Shown: positions 34,021 through 47,700 of the stretch, in pieces
Numbering within the stretch: position 1 is the first letter of the stretch
Layout of the letters: each line of letters opens with the position of its first letter
Assembly: GCF_041146795.1 (NCBI RefSeq)
Contig: NC_135176.1
Span: 14,256,286 to 14,320,285 of the forward strand
Direction: 5' to 3'
Length of the DNA: 64,000 nucleotides
Source: Maylandia zebra
Taxonomy: Eukaryota > Chordata > Actinopteri > Cichliformes > Cichlidae
Program-made: the position numbers and the translations under genes
The notes under the pieces: model-generated
Databases searched by the model: none
What the model was told of the DNA's origin: nothing
What the model saw: only the letters and a program-made list of their open reading frames with translations

Positions 34021-37000
34021 GGAAAAACTAACTTACAGAGGTGCATCCAGCAAATTGAAAACCTCACAGTGAATCAATATTGGGATGAACATAAAAATAT
34101 ACAGAAGGTATGAACACATAGGTCTAAAAATACAAATCTAAAGTGTTTCTAGAATGAGCAGCAAACCAGCGGATGTGTTGATGACATGTTAAAAAGTTTG
34201 GCTCTTCCCTGACGGTGAATCTGCTTGCTGCATCGATCCCTCAGTCAGACATGTAGAGCCTCTCTGATCTGGTTGAGTCCAGGTCAAGTGCTGTTGCTAG
34301 GTGCATCGTCAAAGCTATGTCTGTCTCTACACAGCTGGCCACACAGAGCGTCTCGCTGACAGCCACACTGTGAGTGCCAGCGACTGGTGCAGTTATGAAT
34401 TACTGCTAATTATGACAAAAACAGATCCTTGGAATGTTTTGAATGGATGAATAACCAGCGATGAATAACCTATTTATTTATAAACTATTAAAAATGAAAA
34501 TAAGTGGTTATTTAGATTTATCTTTTGCATGAATGTGTGGATGAAGTGAGCTATGATGCATTTTCTGTCCTGGCTGAGAACGTGGCAGTTAAAGGTAAAA
34601 AGAAATACACGTGGACCAAAAATCAAACAGAGGAAGATATAGAAGTGCCAAAAACCCCATAAGACTAATGACATGCTCAACCTCCCTGTCAACAATAAGC
34701 TTGTATGAGTGTGTGTGAATGAAATGATGAACAAATTTACATACAGGTAAAAATTCAATATACCTAAATGTTATCATAGAGCCTCTGAAAATTACTGTAC
34801 ATCATCTTTTGCCCTTTACTAACTAGAGGTTGCAAATTTTGATACCGTTCAATCCAAAAATCCCTGGTTTGTGTAGCTTTTATTTTTAGCATTGTGATTA
34901 GTTTTGTATACTAATGCTGACGCATCACTGGAAAAACAATGAGAAAAATCCATAAGAATTTACAGTTTCCTCCAGTGAATATTAAATAGTATTGTTTCAT
35001 ATTGAAGACTTGTACAGATCATATAATTTAATCACGAGCCTGGGGCTTTTGGCATTTTTCTCACTCAATGTCATATATAGCTAAAAGGAAAAAGGGGCCT
35101 TTGCCTATTTCGACAAAAAAACAAATGAGAAATAGATGCTAACTTGGCAGCCTGGCCTCAGTAATGAGCCCATTTACATCTAAATGTGACGACGCTATGG
35201 GAACTAAAATGGTCAAGCGCACTTTTCCCTGAACTTTTTGACTTCTACCGACTTTGCCGTTCGTTCCAGTATACAAAGCATTTGTTCGCTAATGAATTTT
35301 CAAATTGTGCTGTTTAACGTCAAAGTTGCCCCAGTCCTTGCACTCACTCCTCATAAATGAAAAATAATTAGAAATCGTGCTGTGCTCAGAATTATTATTA
35401 GACAAACCATTAGAGGTCTAAATATCTTTGGATGATTTCAAATTTCCTTTTGATGTGAATCCATTGGTTCTGCTATAGTTATGTCTCAAACGTTCCCTTT
35501 GACCCTATTCATGTGAAGGCCTTGAAATGTTCTTCAAAAGGGTTTGTTACCCTGCGGAGGTCAGTAGGCTATTACGTATGGCTGACTCACATTTTTCCAA
35601 ATCAGCAGACTTTTGGCCTAGAAATAACAGGTCAAACCAATGAATTTAATGAACTCTCCCAGACACAATGAATGCCTCTTGCCATTTGAACCCCAATAAA
35701 GGGATATGGGCAGGTCAGCAAGCCCTTTCAAGGGGTTTGTACACAAATGTGACAGAATGCAGTTGCTTCAGTGTCTGCGCTGACAAGTTGTTCAAAGTGC
35801 TGGGGATGTCAGAGATAGTGCCTTCATCCACACTGCTCCCTTTGTTCCCTATTTTGTGTCCGTTGCGCTTTCACAAGTCCCACAAGTACAAAAGCCAAAG
35901 AATGCAAAGCGTCTTTTGCGATGTTGTGTTTGCCTCATTTCTCTTCGCCGAATGTTATGCTGTAGGCGCGCATGTTGGAGACTTTTTTGTAGAGAAAACA
36001 AAGCTGAATTACGGTGCAGAACAACTTCTGATGGTGACGGGCTGCTCCTCCCTCCTTTTCACCACTTTACTTTTCTGATCCTCCCCTCTTTCTCTCCCCT
36101 CATTCACTTTTTTTTCTCTAAGATTTGATTTTTGATCCTTTGATGTTTCCAGTGGGATTTCTTCTACAGCTTAGAGATGAAGATTTTCAACTGAATTAAC
36201 AACTATTTTACATTTTGTGTTTAACTTTTTAAAAATGTCCGTGTATTGATGGGCATTTTCTTGATGCAGCTGCCTGGCTGGTTTTCGCTTGGCAGAAAAA
36301 AAAAACAATCTTGCAATCATACGGTGTTGGAGTGTTCACTTAATTGAATCAATTGGAAACCCATGGGAAATCACAGAGGGGGGTAAGTGTTTGGGTGGAG
36401 GGAGGTCAGAGACTTAGAGCAGCAAAAAGAGGGGGAATAGACACCCACCAAAACTACCCATGTTACCATTAAGTACTCAGTTTTAGCTCAGCAGTTTATA
36501 ATTACCCCCATCTCAGCGTTTTCCTCTAAAGGAGCAAGATGAGGAAGCAGAGACTAAAGCCACTGTGATTCTTTAAAGTTTGTTTTTTTTCATTAATGAC
36601 CTCCTGCAGCTTGGCCCATTTCCTCTCCATTCATCTCACATTAGCCTCCATTCAAGAGTCACTATTGTTTTTGGAATTGTTTTCATTTTTTAGGATACAA
36701 AGGTTTGAGTGTCGACACTTTCAATTACTTTTTTTTTTTCAAACTCTGATGGTACAACTTTTTATGCACATGATGTTTTAGACGTGTAATGAAAACAGAG
36801 GGAAAAGGTTTTAATGATTCTGTTTAAAACCTTAAGGAAAAATAGATTTTTCAACTGTAACTACACTTTAACTGTTTGAGTTTCCTGAGTGGCAGGCATA
36901 CTTTCGGGGCAAAGAGCGAGAAAGTGAAGAACATTTGCATGAATGAGAGTAGACGTCTGCGTTATTTTCATAACTGAGTACCCCCCCCTATTTTTTTTAA

Positions 37001-38080
37001 ATTTCCATTGTAAACATTGTGATTTGGAGTCAGCTTTTGTTTCATTTTTTTTTCTGTCCCACTTCGTGGTTGTTGTGGTTGCGCTAGTTTTACCCCTCAC
37101 CCCCCACCTCATTCTAATGACCTCTGCAATGGCTTTTAACTCAGTCTGACACTCTGCTTTTGACAAAAACTGGGAATATATGGCTCCGTCTTAACGTCTC
37201 TCAAGAGTTATGACGTAAGCAGTGTGAAAAAGAGATTTAGGCTAATTCAATGTCCATAATATAACCATATATGTGAGAGCTAGTGTGATGACGGGTCACT
37301 GCCCATCTCATGGGGTCCCCCAGTTTTCTGCAGATGCGCTCTATTGAGGAGGCGACACGCGGCGGGACGCTGCTGGGAGTTAGTTACTATTTCTCCATTA
37401 CCATAGAAACTAACACACTGGCTTTCAGCTGGTCTAGGCCAGGGGTCCACTGACACCAACTTTCACACCACTCGAAGTCTTGACAAAACCCCAAATGGAT
37501 CTCATCACACAGAATAATACCCATTTGTACCCAGCTCACACACAAAATGAGCTGCCAGCAAAATGCTATAACAACAAAAAATAAAGTGGCCCCATTTTTG
37601 GATGAACACACGTTTAGGAAAATATGTGCACTGTTACATGTTTGCGTATAAGCCAAGATGCAAGCAACAAGTTATAGATGAATGTATGAATGAATGTATC
37701 TACAGTATCTAGATGAATGCAATGTTATCTCCTCCCACTAAAAAATGTGATACAATGAAAAGATTTGCAGTTTTGTTCAGCCTTAATGGAATAATTTTCA
37801 ATAAGCTAATTTATTTTCTTGTATAAGGGAAAAATAATGCCACTTCAATGTTTCTGTGGTCGTTAAAAAGCTACTGCAGGAAGTTGGGTGTACTTTTAGT
37901 CAGTATTTCAAGGATTCTATTGTCATTCGCATCACGTTAACATGAGGTAGAACGAAATTATGTACACACGGTCCTGGAGCGAAAAGAAACAAAACAATGA
38001 AGAAACAGATTTTTTTTTAAAGTAATAAATAAATAGTTGGTGTTTTTTTTTTTTAACAAACAGAAATAACAAGTAATAAA
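34021..38080. other. Intergenic, gene desert segment
   Basis: No gene. 34990-36080 and 37270-37400 are repeat-free and compositionally balanced, candidate conserved non-coding DNA. 36590-37110 has T-rich runs. The longest ORF (35668-36078, 136 codons) lacks any family resemblance. Confidence 0.5.
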
Positions 38081-38390
38081 CGGCCTGTATTTGTATAGTG
38101 CTTTACTTAGTCCCTATGGACCCCAAAGCGCTTTACACTACATTCAGTCGTCCACACATTCACACACTGGTGATGGCAAGCTACATTGTAGCCACGGCTG
38201 CCCTGGGGCGCACTGACAGAGGCGAGGCTGCTGGACACTGGCGACACAGAGCCCTCTGACCACCACCAGTAGGCAACGCGTGAAGTATCTTGCCCAAGGA
38301 CACAACAACCGAGACTGTCGGAGCTGGGGCACGAACCAGCAACCTTCCAATTACAAGACGAATTGCTAACTCTTGAGCCATGATCGGCCC
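38081..38390 (-). mobile_element. tRNA-derived SINE (copy 2)
   Basis: Same family as the copy at 3601, more diverged. On the - strand: GGGCCGATCATGGCTCAAGA, B box GGTTCGTGCCC (38337-38327), and the tail AAAGCGCTTTGGGGTCC...CACTATACAAATACAGG. It directly abuts an L2 fragment on the other strand. Confidence 0.85.
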
Positions 38391-38397
38391 TTACATG

Positions 38398-39300
38398 AGG
38401 CCAAATCTTGGCCTCAAGTAAGACTGTGAGGCATTTCGGAGTCATTTTTGACCAGGATATGCCCTTTAATGCTCATATTTAACAAATATGTTGGCCAGCT
38501 TTCTTACATTTGTGCAAGATCTCTAAAATGAGAAACATCCTGTCTCAGAGTGATGCTTAACAACTAGTTCATGCATTTATTACTTCCAGACTGGACTACT
38601 GTAATTCATTATAACCAGGCTGTCCTAAAACTCCCTGAAAAGCTTTCAACTGATCCAAAATGCTGTGGCAAGAGTACTGGCAGGGACTAGAAAGAGAGAG
38701 CATATTCTAACAAACTGGCTTCTCTTCATCAGCTCCCGGTTAAATCCAGAATGTAATTTAAAATCCTTCTTCTCACACACAAGGCTTTGAATAATCAGGT
38801 CTAAGAGTTTTTAAAAGTAGAACAGGATTCGGTAGACAGACATCCTCTACTTTCAAGATTAGTCTTAAAACTTTCCTTTTAGATAAAGGCTGTATCAGGT
38901 AACCCTGTATCTCCCTTACTTACATTGCAATAGGCTAAAGTTGGTGGGGCAGTGTTGCTTCTTCACTCATCTTTTACACTCACTATGTGTTTATGCATTT
39001 AATTATCAGTAATTATTAATCTCTCTTCCACAGTGTGTCTTTTATCTTCTCTTCCTCCGCTCACCTCCAACTGAAAGCGGCGGATGGATGCCCCACCCTG
39101 ACCTTGGTTCTGCCGGAGAGTTCTTCCTCTCAAAAGGAGATTTTTCCTTTCCACTGTCACCAAGTGATTGCTCAAAATTGGTCATTGTTGGGTTTTCTCT
39201 CTATTATTGTGGGGTCTTTACCTTATAATATAAAGTTCACTGAAGCGTCTGCTGTTGTTATTTGGCGCTATATAAATAAAACTGAACTGAAATGAATTGA
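38398..39300 (+). mobile_element. L2-type LINE, 3' fragment of ORF2 with tail
   Basis: Broken-frame reverse transcriptase remnants: TVRHFGVIFDQDM (about 38420-38460) and AFITSRLDYCNSL (38573-38611), both hallmarks of the L2 clade C-terminal RT region. The 3' tail TTGGCGCTATATAAATAAAA (39262-39281) and ACTGAA repeats follow. It is 5'-truncated and has several stops. Confidence 0.8.
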
Positions 39301-41507
39301 ATTAAAAACACACTGACATCTGCTGATTCAGTTCAGTTCAGTGCATCCCTGACTTGGATCATTCTAACGATACAAAAGTTCACCTGCTATTGAAGGAAAA
39401 CAGCTTCAGACTTTGCTGTTCCTGACACACCCTTAATGCAGCTGGGGTGGGTTGTGCCACTTTCTCCGCCCAAGCTTTCAACCATCAGATCCATTTAGGT
39501 TGATTTTGAACTCTCAAATTCCATCTCAAAAGCTGCGTGTTTCTGTGTATATTCCTGTGAAAGCGTAATCCTACCTGCCTTTGAACCCATCAATGCTTTT
39601 CACTCTCCCTGTGTACCCATACTTGTTGATAATATTTTAAAGTGGTCTACGAACAATGCCATATTGGGTGACGCTCATTTTTAAAGCTGTTTTTCTCCCA
39701 CATATCTTTAATTTGTTTCCATACAACTATCAGGCTGGATATGCTTCAGGTGTTCTATTTTATTTTCGATTTTTACTTTTAACAGTAAGCCCACCTGTGG
39801 AGGATAGAACTTTTTTTTTTTTTGCTTATTCAACGATTCAACTGGCATGCAAACAAACATTACTTGACCTTTTTGCTGAGCTTGTTTCACTCATCTTTGT
39901 CTTTGCTTTTAACAAATGAGTTCTGTGATCAATTAAACTGGAGAAAGGTGTAACATTAATGATGGACCTGCTGATCATCATTTGTCCAAATACTTTTCTT
40001 CTGGTATTTATTGGTGCATGTTGATTGTTCCTCAAGGGAAACTCATTTATTTATTTATTTTCACCTAAAATGTTTATTATAACTGTGCTAAAATATACAA
40101 ATCAGATACAGCTCAATTTACCATTTCTGATATAACCTTATAAACCTAAAGATTTTGCATTTAATATTTTTTTTATTTTTCTATCTTACATGCTGTCCAT
40201 TCATGAAAGTGAAATCTAGAGCTGCGCAACAATGTGGACTTCATGCCAGTGAATATACATTTTTGTCCATTCTTAATGTATATATTGCACGGTGTGGGTA
40301 ATAATATAGGACTGTGGAAGGTATAAGGTCAGAGTTCACAATTGATCCTCTCACCCCTGGCAGGTGCAGCTCACAGGAGTGAGAGGAGCCGGCCCCTCAT
40401 CTCTCCCACCTCTTCACGCTGCTCAGCAAGAGAAAAGGAGGAGTGTAAATGAGTGCACTCCAGAAAGCCATCACCTGCTCCCTCCACCCTCAAATCCCCA
40501 CTAACTCTGCCAGACAGATATCCTACAACCCCAGCTCAAATTTCTCTGAATCTAGTTAATGACAGAGCCAGGGAGAAAGAGATGGACAGAGAGATGGCAA
40601 GAAAGTGACTGGGGAAGAGCTGAGCAGTTAAAGTTTCAGCTGTAACTATGCCCTCATTTTTTTTGTTTTATCTGTTTTGTTGTTTTAGTATGGAAACTTT
40701 TATCAGCAGCAAAATGTACATTTGTCATGCCCATAGAGAGAAATGAATTGGACTGGAAGGGCCATTGAGTTTGTGCGCACAGAGAGCCCAAGGGTGAGGT
40801 TGTGTATTGATGGGTGCCCCTCCCAGCTTCTCCCAGAATCCCCCTCTATTGTGACTTTGAGTGAATGTATCCTCTTGCTAAGGGCACTGGAATGTGTCTT
40901 CTCAACTCATGTGATGGATGGGGCCTTGTTTTGCACTCCTCCGCCCCTCCCTCTGAATCCCTCTTTCTCTCCCTCAGCCTTTGACTCTTTCATCACATCC
41001 TTTTATTGAGCACCAATAAAAGTCAGTGATTCTTCATCAGCTGTTGTGCAGATCTGAGGGCCGCTGTTATTTTTCATCTGGAGTGTGTCACACATCACCA
41101 TTCAGCCGCTCCGTCACACAAATTCAGACATTGGCACGGAGGCAGAAGCAGGTGGAGATACACCATCAATGAATTATTCAAATGAGACACAGGGCATATC
41201 CTTTAAATTAAATTTAAATACTGGGATAATATTGTTTAGTGGGTCTCTATTGTCGTGACATACCATTTTATCCTTAGCGAGTTAGAATAAAATAGCATTA
41301 TTAAAAATCAATAGGGACGCTACAAAATCTTTTATAGCATATTTTTGAAGGCATCAAGAAAAACGGGACCTTTCACACTAGTACATAATTAAGATAATTT
41401 GAAAACATTAATACAAATTTCACTATCAAAATAAAAAGTAGAAAAAATAATTACAATTTTTTTTTATCAATGGAAACTACATGGATGTGGCATGTCGAGG
41501 CTACATA
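39301..41507. other. Intergenic
   Basis: No gene or mobile element recognised. 40330-41130 is pyrimidine-rich in places and compositionally balanced. Confidence 0.55.
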
Positions 41508-41885
41508 TACTTACTGGCCACTTTACTAGGTGCATTTGTTTATTAAAGCATATACCTAATAAACCAACCACTTGGCAGCAATTCAATGCATTCACATCAT
41601 CTTGACCATATAGACAACCTGCTGAAGTTCAAACTGAGCATCAGAATAGGGAACAAATATGATTTAAGTGACTTTGAGTGTGGCATGGTTGTTGATGCCA
41701 AACGAGCTGATCTGAGTATTTCATGAACTGCTGATCTACTGGAATGTCCTCACATATTTCTCACACAGGTGTTAAGAAAGAATGGTCTGAAAATACCAAA
41801 ATATCCAGCGAGTGGAAGTTCTCTGAGTGAAAAAGCCATCTTGATGCCAGAGGTCAGAAGAGAATGCTGCTCTAAACTCTGGAGT
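41508..41885 (+). mobile_element. Tc1-like relic, 5' part (family A, copy 2)
   Basis: Begins ACTTACTGGCCACTTTACTA and continues with the same 5' sequence as the copy at 6112 (GAGCATCAGAATAGGGAAC), then remnants of the transposase N terminus: SDFECGMVVDAKRADLSIS and ADLLECPHIF. The catalytic core and right end are absent. Confidence 0.8.
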
Positions 41886-42885
41886 ACGTTCTTATTGACC
41901 TTTCCAATAGAAATGTCACAAGGCTTACGCTTTGCAATGCAATGGTTTTGAAGCATTTATTTATTTATTTGCCCATGAGTAAGTTTGGTGGAAGCTAATA
42001 GAAGCAGTCAACAGAAATAAATAATAGCGCTGTTTTAACAGCACCCTGGTTCAGCTGCAAGCAAATGCACCCTACTCAGAGTGCACCCAGATGCAGCAGC
42101 AAATCATTTACTCAAACTCATAACAGAAAGAAAGAACGGCAGTAGCCTATGTTCAGAAAAAAAACAAAAACATGTTATTTAAATAAAAAAACACTGGTGG
42201 GGAGGGAAATGAAGAGAAACTGGCTTCTTTTTTCCCACTATAACCGTGTTTACAGGCCGTTCTCATGTTTATTCATCTTACACACTCGACCAAACAACAA
42301 ATACAAAATTAAACAAAAAAGTTAAAAATCAAAATGTCTCTTCCAGCGAACAAAAAGAAAATCTCCGACGTGAAGTTAAGTCTTTTGCACGATTTGGAGC
42401 ATCTCAAATAAATAAATTAATTAATTAATAATCCAAAAAGTAACTATGTTAATACCAAAACAAACAAGAAAAGAAGGTAAAATATTCCCTCCAAACCAAA
42501 CTTATAAATTCTTTGACAGGAAAACAAGCATGTTTACTGTATCATGTTTTAGCAGTGTGCGCAGGTGGTTAACAATATTACCAGCACTGCTGAAGACGGA
42601 TTCTGAACGTGAGCTTGTGGCTGGTATAAACAGATATGTTTTACATATCGGCCAACCTTAGTTAACACCTCCATGAAAACTATTTCGCAGGTGATCTGAA
42701 AAGAACACATGACCAAGACTGCACAGTGTAAATAAAACACATACATAATTATCTGGGACATGAAACAATTTTCAGAGAGCTCATGAAGTCCCCTCCACCC
42801 CCATCTTTTTTTCTGTATAATATATGTACTGAAAAACATCGAACAGTTCCACACTTCCAACTGGAAGCAAAGTTGTATTTCATTA
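41886..42885. other. Intergenic
   Basis: AT-rich, with TAATTAAT and A-runs. No gene recognised. Confidence 0.6.
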
Positions 42886-44724
42886 CAGTTATGTCCATAT
42901 ATATTTGGACACTGTCACAAGTTTTGTTTTTTTACCTGTTTACTGAAATCTATTCCAATTATAGTTCTATCATAAACATGGACATAATGTGTAGACTCTC
43001 AGCTTTCACTTGAGGCTATCCACATTGAAACTGGGTGAATTGGATGGGTTTAGGAGTTTCAGCTTCTTAACATGTGCCACCCTCTTTTTAAAGGGAGGGT
43101 GTCCAAAAGTAATTGGGCATTTGACTCAAAGGCTATTTTATGGGGAGGTGTGGACAATTCTTTCGTATGTCATCAATTAAGCAGATAAAAGGGCTGGAGT
43201 TTATTTGAGGTGTGGTGCTTGCATTTGCAAGATTTTGCTGTGAACAAACAACATGTGGTCAAAGGAGCTCTCCATGCAGGTGAAAAAATCCATCCTTAAG
43301 CTGCAAAAACAGAAAAAACCCATTTAAGAAATTACTACAATATTAGGATCAGCAAAATCTACAGTTTGGTAGTCCTGAGAAAGAAAGACAGCACTGATGC
43401 AATGCAAAAAGACCTGGATGTCCACAAAAGATCACAGTGGTGGTTGACTGCAGAATCATTTCCATGGTGATGCGAAACTCATCCACAACAGCCAACCAAG
43501 TGAACAGCACTCTCCAGGACATAGGCGTATCGATATCCAAGTCTACCATAAAGAGAAGACTGCATAAAAGTAAATAAGGGTTCACTGCAAGGTGCAAGCC
43601 ACTCATAAGCCTCAAGAATAGAAAGGCTAGATTGGACTTTGCTAAAAACATCTAAATGGTAAATGCACTTATTCTTATATAGCGCTTTTCTACTCTCACG
43701 GAGAACTCAAAGCGCTCTATACAACATGCCTCATTCACCCAATCACACCCATTCTCACAAGCATTTTAGCTACACTTAGTGCTTTCTAACGACATTCATA
43801 CTCCGATGGATGCATCGGAGAGCAAGTTGGGGTTAGCATCTTGCCCAAGGATACTTGGCATGCAGACTGGAGGAGGGATCGAACCACTGACCTTCCAATC
43901 AGTAGGTGCTCTACCTGCTCTACCACCTGAGCTACAGCCACCCTAAAAAAACCCCAGCACAGTTCTGGAAAAATATTCACTGGACAAATGAAACCAAGAT
44001 CAACCTCCACCAGCAAGAAAAAAGTATACAGAAGGTGTGGAACGGCTCATGATCCAAAGCGTACCACATCATCTGTAAAACACGGCAGAGGCAGTGTGAT
44101 GGTTTGGGCGTGCATGGCTTCTGAATTCTAAGCTATTCAGAGACATACTGTCTGCTCAAATCCAGCTAAATGCAGTCAAATTGATTGGACGGCATTTCAT
44201 AATACAGATGGACAATGGCCCAAAACATTGTCCATCTGTAGGCAAAGCAACCTGGCAGTTTACTAAAGCAAAGAAGTGGAATATTCTTGAATGGCCAGTT
44301 GAGCATGCATTTTACTTGTTGAAGACTAAACTTTGGACAGAAAGGTCCACAAACAAACAGCAACTGAAAGCTGCTGCAGTAAAGGCCTGACAGAGCATTA
44401 AAAAGGAGGAAACCCAGCATCTGTTGATATTCATGAGTTCAAGACTTCAGCAAAGGGTTTTCAACTATGTACTAGAAATGAACATTTTATTTTCAGTTAT
44501 TATATTTTAACTAATTTCTTTTGAGCTCCTGAAATGAAGGGTTTGTGTTAAAAGAAAATGTTTGAATTCCTCACATTTTTATGCAGTCTTTTTGTTCAAC
44601 CCACTGAATTAAAGCTGAAAGTCTGCTCTTTAACTGCATCTGAGTTGTTTCATTTAAAATTCATTGTGGTAACGTACAGAAGCAAAATTAGTTGTCCCCG
44701 TCCAAATATATATGGACCTAACTG
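42886..44724 (+). mobile_element. Tc1/mariner-like element, full length but dead, split by a SINE
   Basis: The ends CAGTTATGTCCATATATATT (42886) and, inverted from 44724, CAGTTAGGTCCATATATATT are terminal inverted repeats with one mismatch over about 25 bp. Each end is flanked by TA, the Tc1 target duplication. The transposase is decayed but readable on +: KELSMQVKKSILKLQKQKK (about 43260), RLDFAKN before the SINE, HWTNETKINLHQ after it, and EWPVEHAFYLLKTKLWTER (about 44290). Frameshifts and stops make it non-functional. Confidence 0.85.
43655..43943 (-). mobile_element. tRNA-derived SINE (copy 3), nested in the Tc1-like element
   Basis: On the - strand: GGGTGGCTGTAGCTCAGGTG, A box TAGCTCAGGTGG (43934-43923), B box GGTTCGATCCC (43885-43875), and the tail GCGCTATATAAGAATAAG. 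It interrupts the transposase between RLDFAKN and HWTNETK. CTAAA is present on both sides and may be a short target duplication. Confidence 0.88.
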
Positions 44725-44726
44725 TA

Positions 44727-47700
44727 TGTATTTTGCATCCCATTTTGTTTTTTGCTCTTTATGCTGTTTTTTTTTTTTCACTGTAAAATCTCACATTCAG
44801 ACATAACATCCTATCAGTGGTTGTGGAAAGTAAGAGTGTCTCTATTTAAAAAGTATTATTCAACCGAGTGTTACATAAGAATCTCCAAACAGGCCTCGCA
44901 AATGAATCACGAGCTCAGTCATCATGTCAAACAGTGATCCACTGGCACTTAAACCACTTTGTGACGTTTCAAGCTATATAAAAAGACTCACAGACAACTA
45001 AATACAGACAGAAGTATCACTTGGGCTTACATTAATGCTTCTGTAATAATACGATGGTTTCAAAATGACTCACCGGCAAGTTTTAAAAAGAGATTTACGG
45101 ATTACTCTTGCATAAGTCTTATTTACAGATAAAACCAAATTTCAATATATGCTGATCTTATTTTCAAACAACAGACTTGCATTCATTGTACTAGCAAAGC
45201 TACATTTTGATTGTTTTTCCCCTCTGAAAATAAGGTTCGGCAAAATGGGTTTTGCAGTTCCATTGAATTATTGTGCAATTCAACATAGGAGTGAAAAAAA
45301 TCCTGCCTTTGATAAAGACACATTTTTCAGTGTTTGTTTAAATGTTTCTACAGTTTTGAATGAACTTATTTACCACTGGTTTTAAAACAAGCTTGTAAAG
45401 TTGTATGCACAATCATTTATACACATGACAATGACAGAACACTGCGGGCGCAAATTAAAATTATAAAATGATGAAGACATGAAGTTCAGCTGAGATTGTG
45501 AAAAGAGTGTCATTAAATCTGAGTCACACACAACTAAAAATATTTGAATAATTGGTAAATGTGAATGGAAGCACCCTCTGACTAAACACTGCAAACTGTC
45601 TCAAGTCAGAAGACTGACTAAAATGTGCGTGTTATAAAATCATATTTGTTGCCAGATGAAATGGGTTAAATTATGATCTTCATTTTATTTCAGTACAATC
45701 TACAAAAACAGTCCCGATTTCCTGTATTGTTGTCATCAAAAGACACCCATAATATAAACGGGAGATAAAAAATGACAGAGGATTAACCATAATTGATGTT
45801 ACTGTTATTAGATTTAGACAGCAATGAAAACAGCGATGTGACATTTTTATACTGCACAAAAATGCAGAGCAAAGAGCAAATGAATCCTAGACACACAGCA
45901 TACATTTCTTTTATCATATTAACAATCTTATGTGAAGCATTTTTCCTGCACACCTGTGGTCGTTGTTGAATTCTTCAATTTATTAAAAGTACTCTTAAAT
46001 GCTTTTAGTCATCTTATTTATCTACTTACTATAAAAGCTTGATGATAATTGACAAGATTTTGAGTTTAACAACATAAAAATTTGATTTATATTTCATTTT
46101 TATTACTGAGCACTATAAAAGTCCTATACTGAATTATGTCTTGAGTTTATTAAAATAAAAAAGGAGGTGTGGGGAATATTACAACGTGTACAAAATGGAA
46201 ACTGCAAAGTTCCTAGACTACAACATCAAGTGTAAATGAATAATAAAGTCACATATGTTTGATGCAACCCATTTTAAAACAATATTTGTTACTGTATGCA
46301 ACTGCCATAGACACCTCATTTTATTTACTAGCGCCCTCTGCAGGCTGTTATATTCACTGAGGCAACAGTCAATGAGGAGAGCCCTTTCAACTAAAACACA
46401 GTAGAACACAATGAGCAACAGCTGTATAAATTTCATTTCTATTGAAAATGCAATATGCTATAAGTTTAAAATATTATAAAACATTTTTCTATAATCTAGT
46501 ATTGTAAAAGTGTGTAAGATCATTTGGGAGACAATAAATTAAGGATTAGATCAAACATTTCTAGAACAGTCCCTTTTCAGTAATTTAATTATCAAATAAC
46601 TGCTTGTTAGAGTGTCTGCTTTAAAAACAAAAAACCCCAGCAGATTAGATTTTGTATTTAATATTGCTGCCCTTTTCTTCTTCCTTGTACTTCACTCATT
46701 ATTGACAGCACAGTGAAGGAATGAAACGAGAAATTGCTCAACTTGACATCCCGATTTTGGCCATAAAGACTAATTGTGAGTAGAACTGAGATGTTTTGTC
46801 AACATGCGGACAATGAGCCATCAACTGAGGTAAATTTAGAATCAACTCCAAGCCGCTGCCTCGTTTATATCCGACTGTAACAGAGCCCCATTGCTCAAAA
46901 TGTAAACACTTTTTTTTTTACCTTTAATTTTATTATTTCTGGCAATTTTTAGTGATCTTTAGCAAGATTTTATTAATTCTGTGAAATAGCTGGAAAATAA
47001 ATTAGTACATTATGCTTTTATATATATTTGTATGTTGCTTCTGGTTTTAGAAATAAAACTGGATACATACATTCAAATAAAAAAATGTTAAGTTCTTACA
47101 TTTGTTTTATAGTACTCTCTGATGACGTTCCAGTAATGACTTTAAGCACACTTTTTAAACAAATAGACTTTACTGTAAAATGACTTTTTAAATTCTAATT
47201 TTAAAAAATCATATAGATAAAAATGAAAAAATAATTGACTGGTTTGGATGAAAATTATTACTAGAAAGACTAGGTTTTTATTTCAAAGTACAGTCATTAT
47301 TTTGTGGATAATTAATTCATGCACTGCTCTTTTGTATTTAAGGAAAATGTAATCTTTTAGTTTGCATATACTAAAAAAATATCACTTTTGGAAATTCATT
47401 TTTTATTTATTAAAATTTCAATAATTAATTTTACATTTTTTGTATTATTTCTACACATACATGAAATCTTTTTTAAAAAAATGTATGTGAAAAATTATAC
47501 TTTAGTCTTTCAAAGCTAAATTTAAAAAGTATTTTCACATGATGTCTGTGAAATACGGATGATACAGGTATGTAGAAAAATACAGTACAATATTAAACAA
47601 AATTAAAATGTGCAAATTACAATAAATAGCGCTATAAAATTCATCTTCTAGTAGCAGTCGTAGCAATGTTAAATGAAAACAAGTGGCCAATTTAGATTAT

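Noticed and set aside
35668..36078. 136-codon ORF on +
   Set aside because: No recognisable domain, no splice context and no start context; Cys/Phe-rich composition typical of chance translation.
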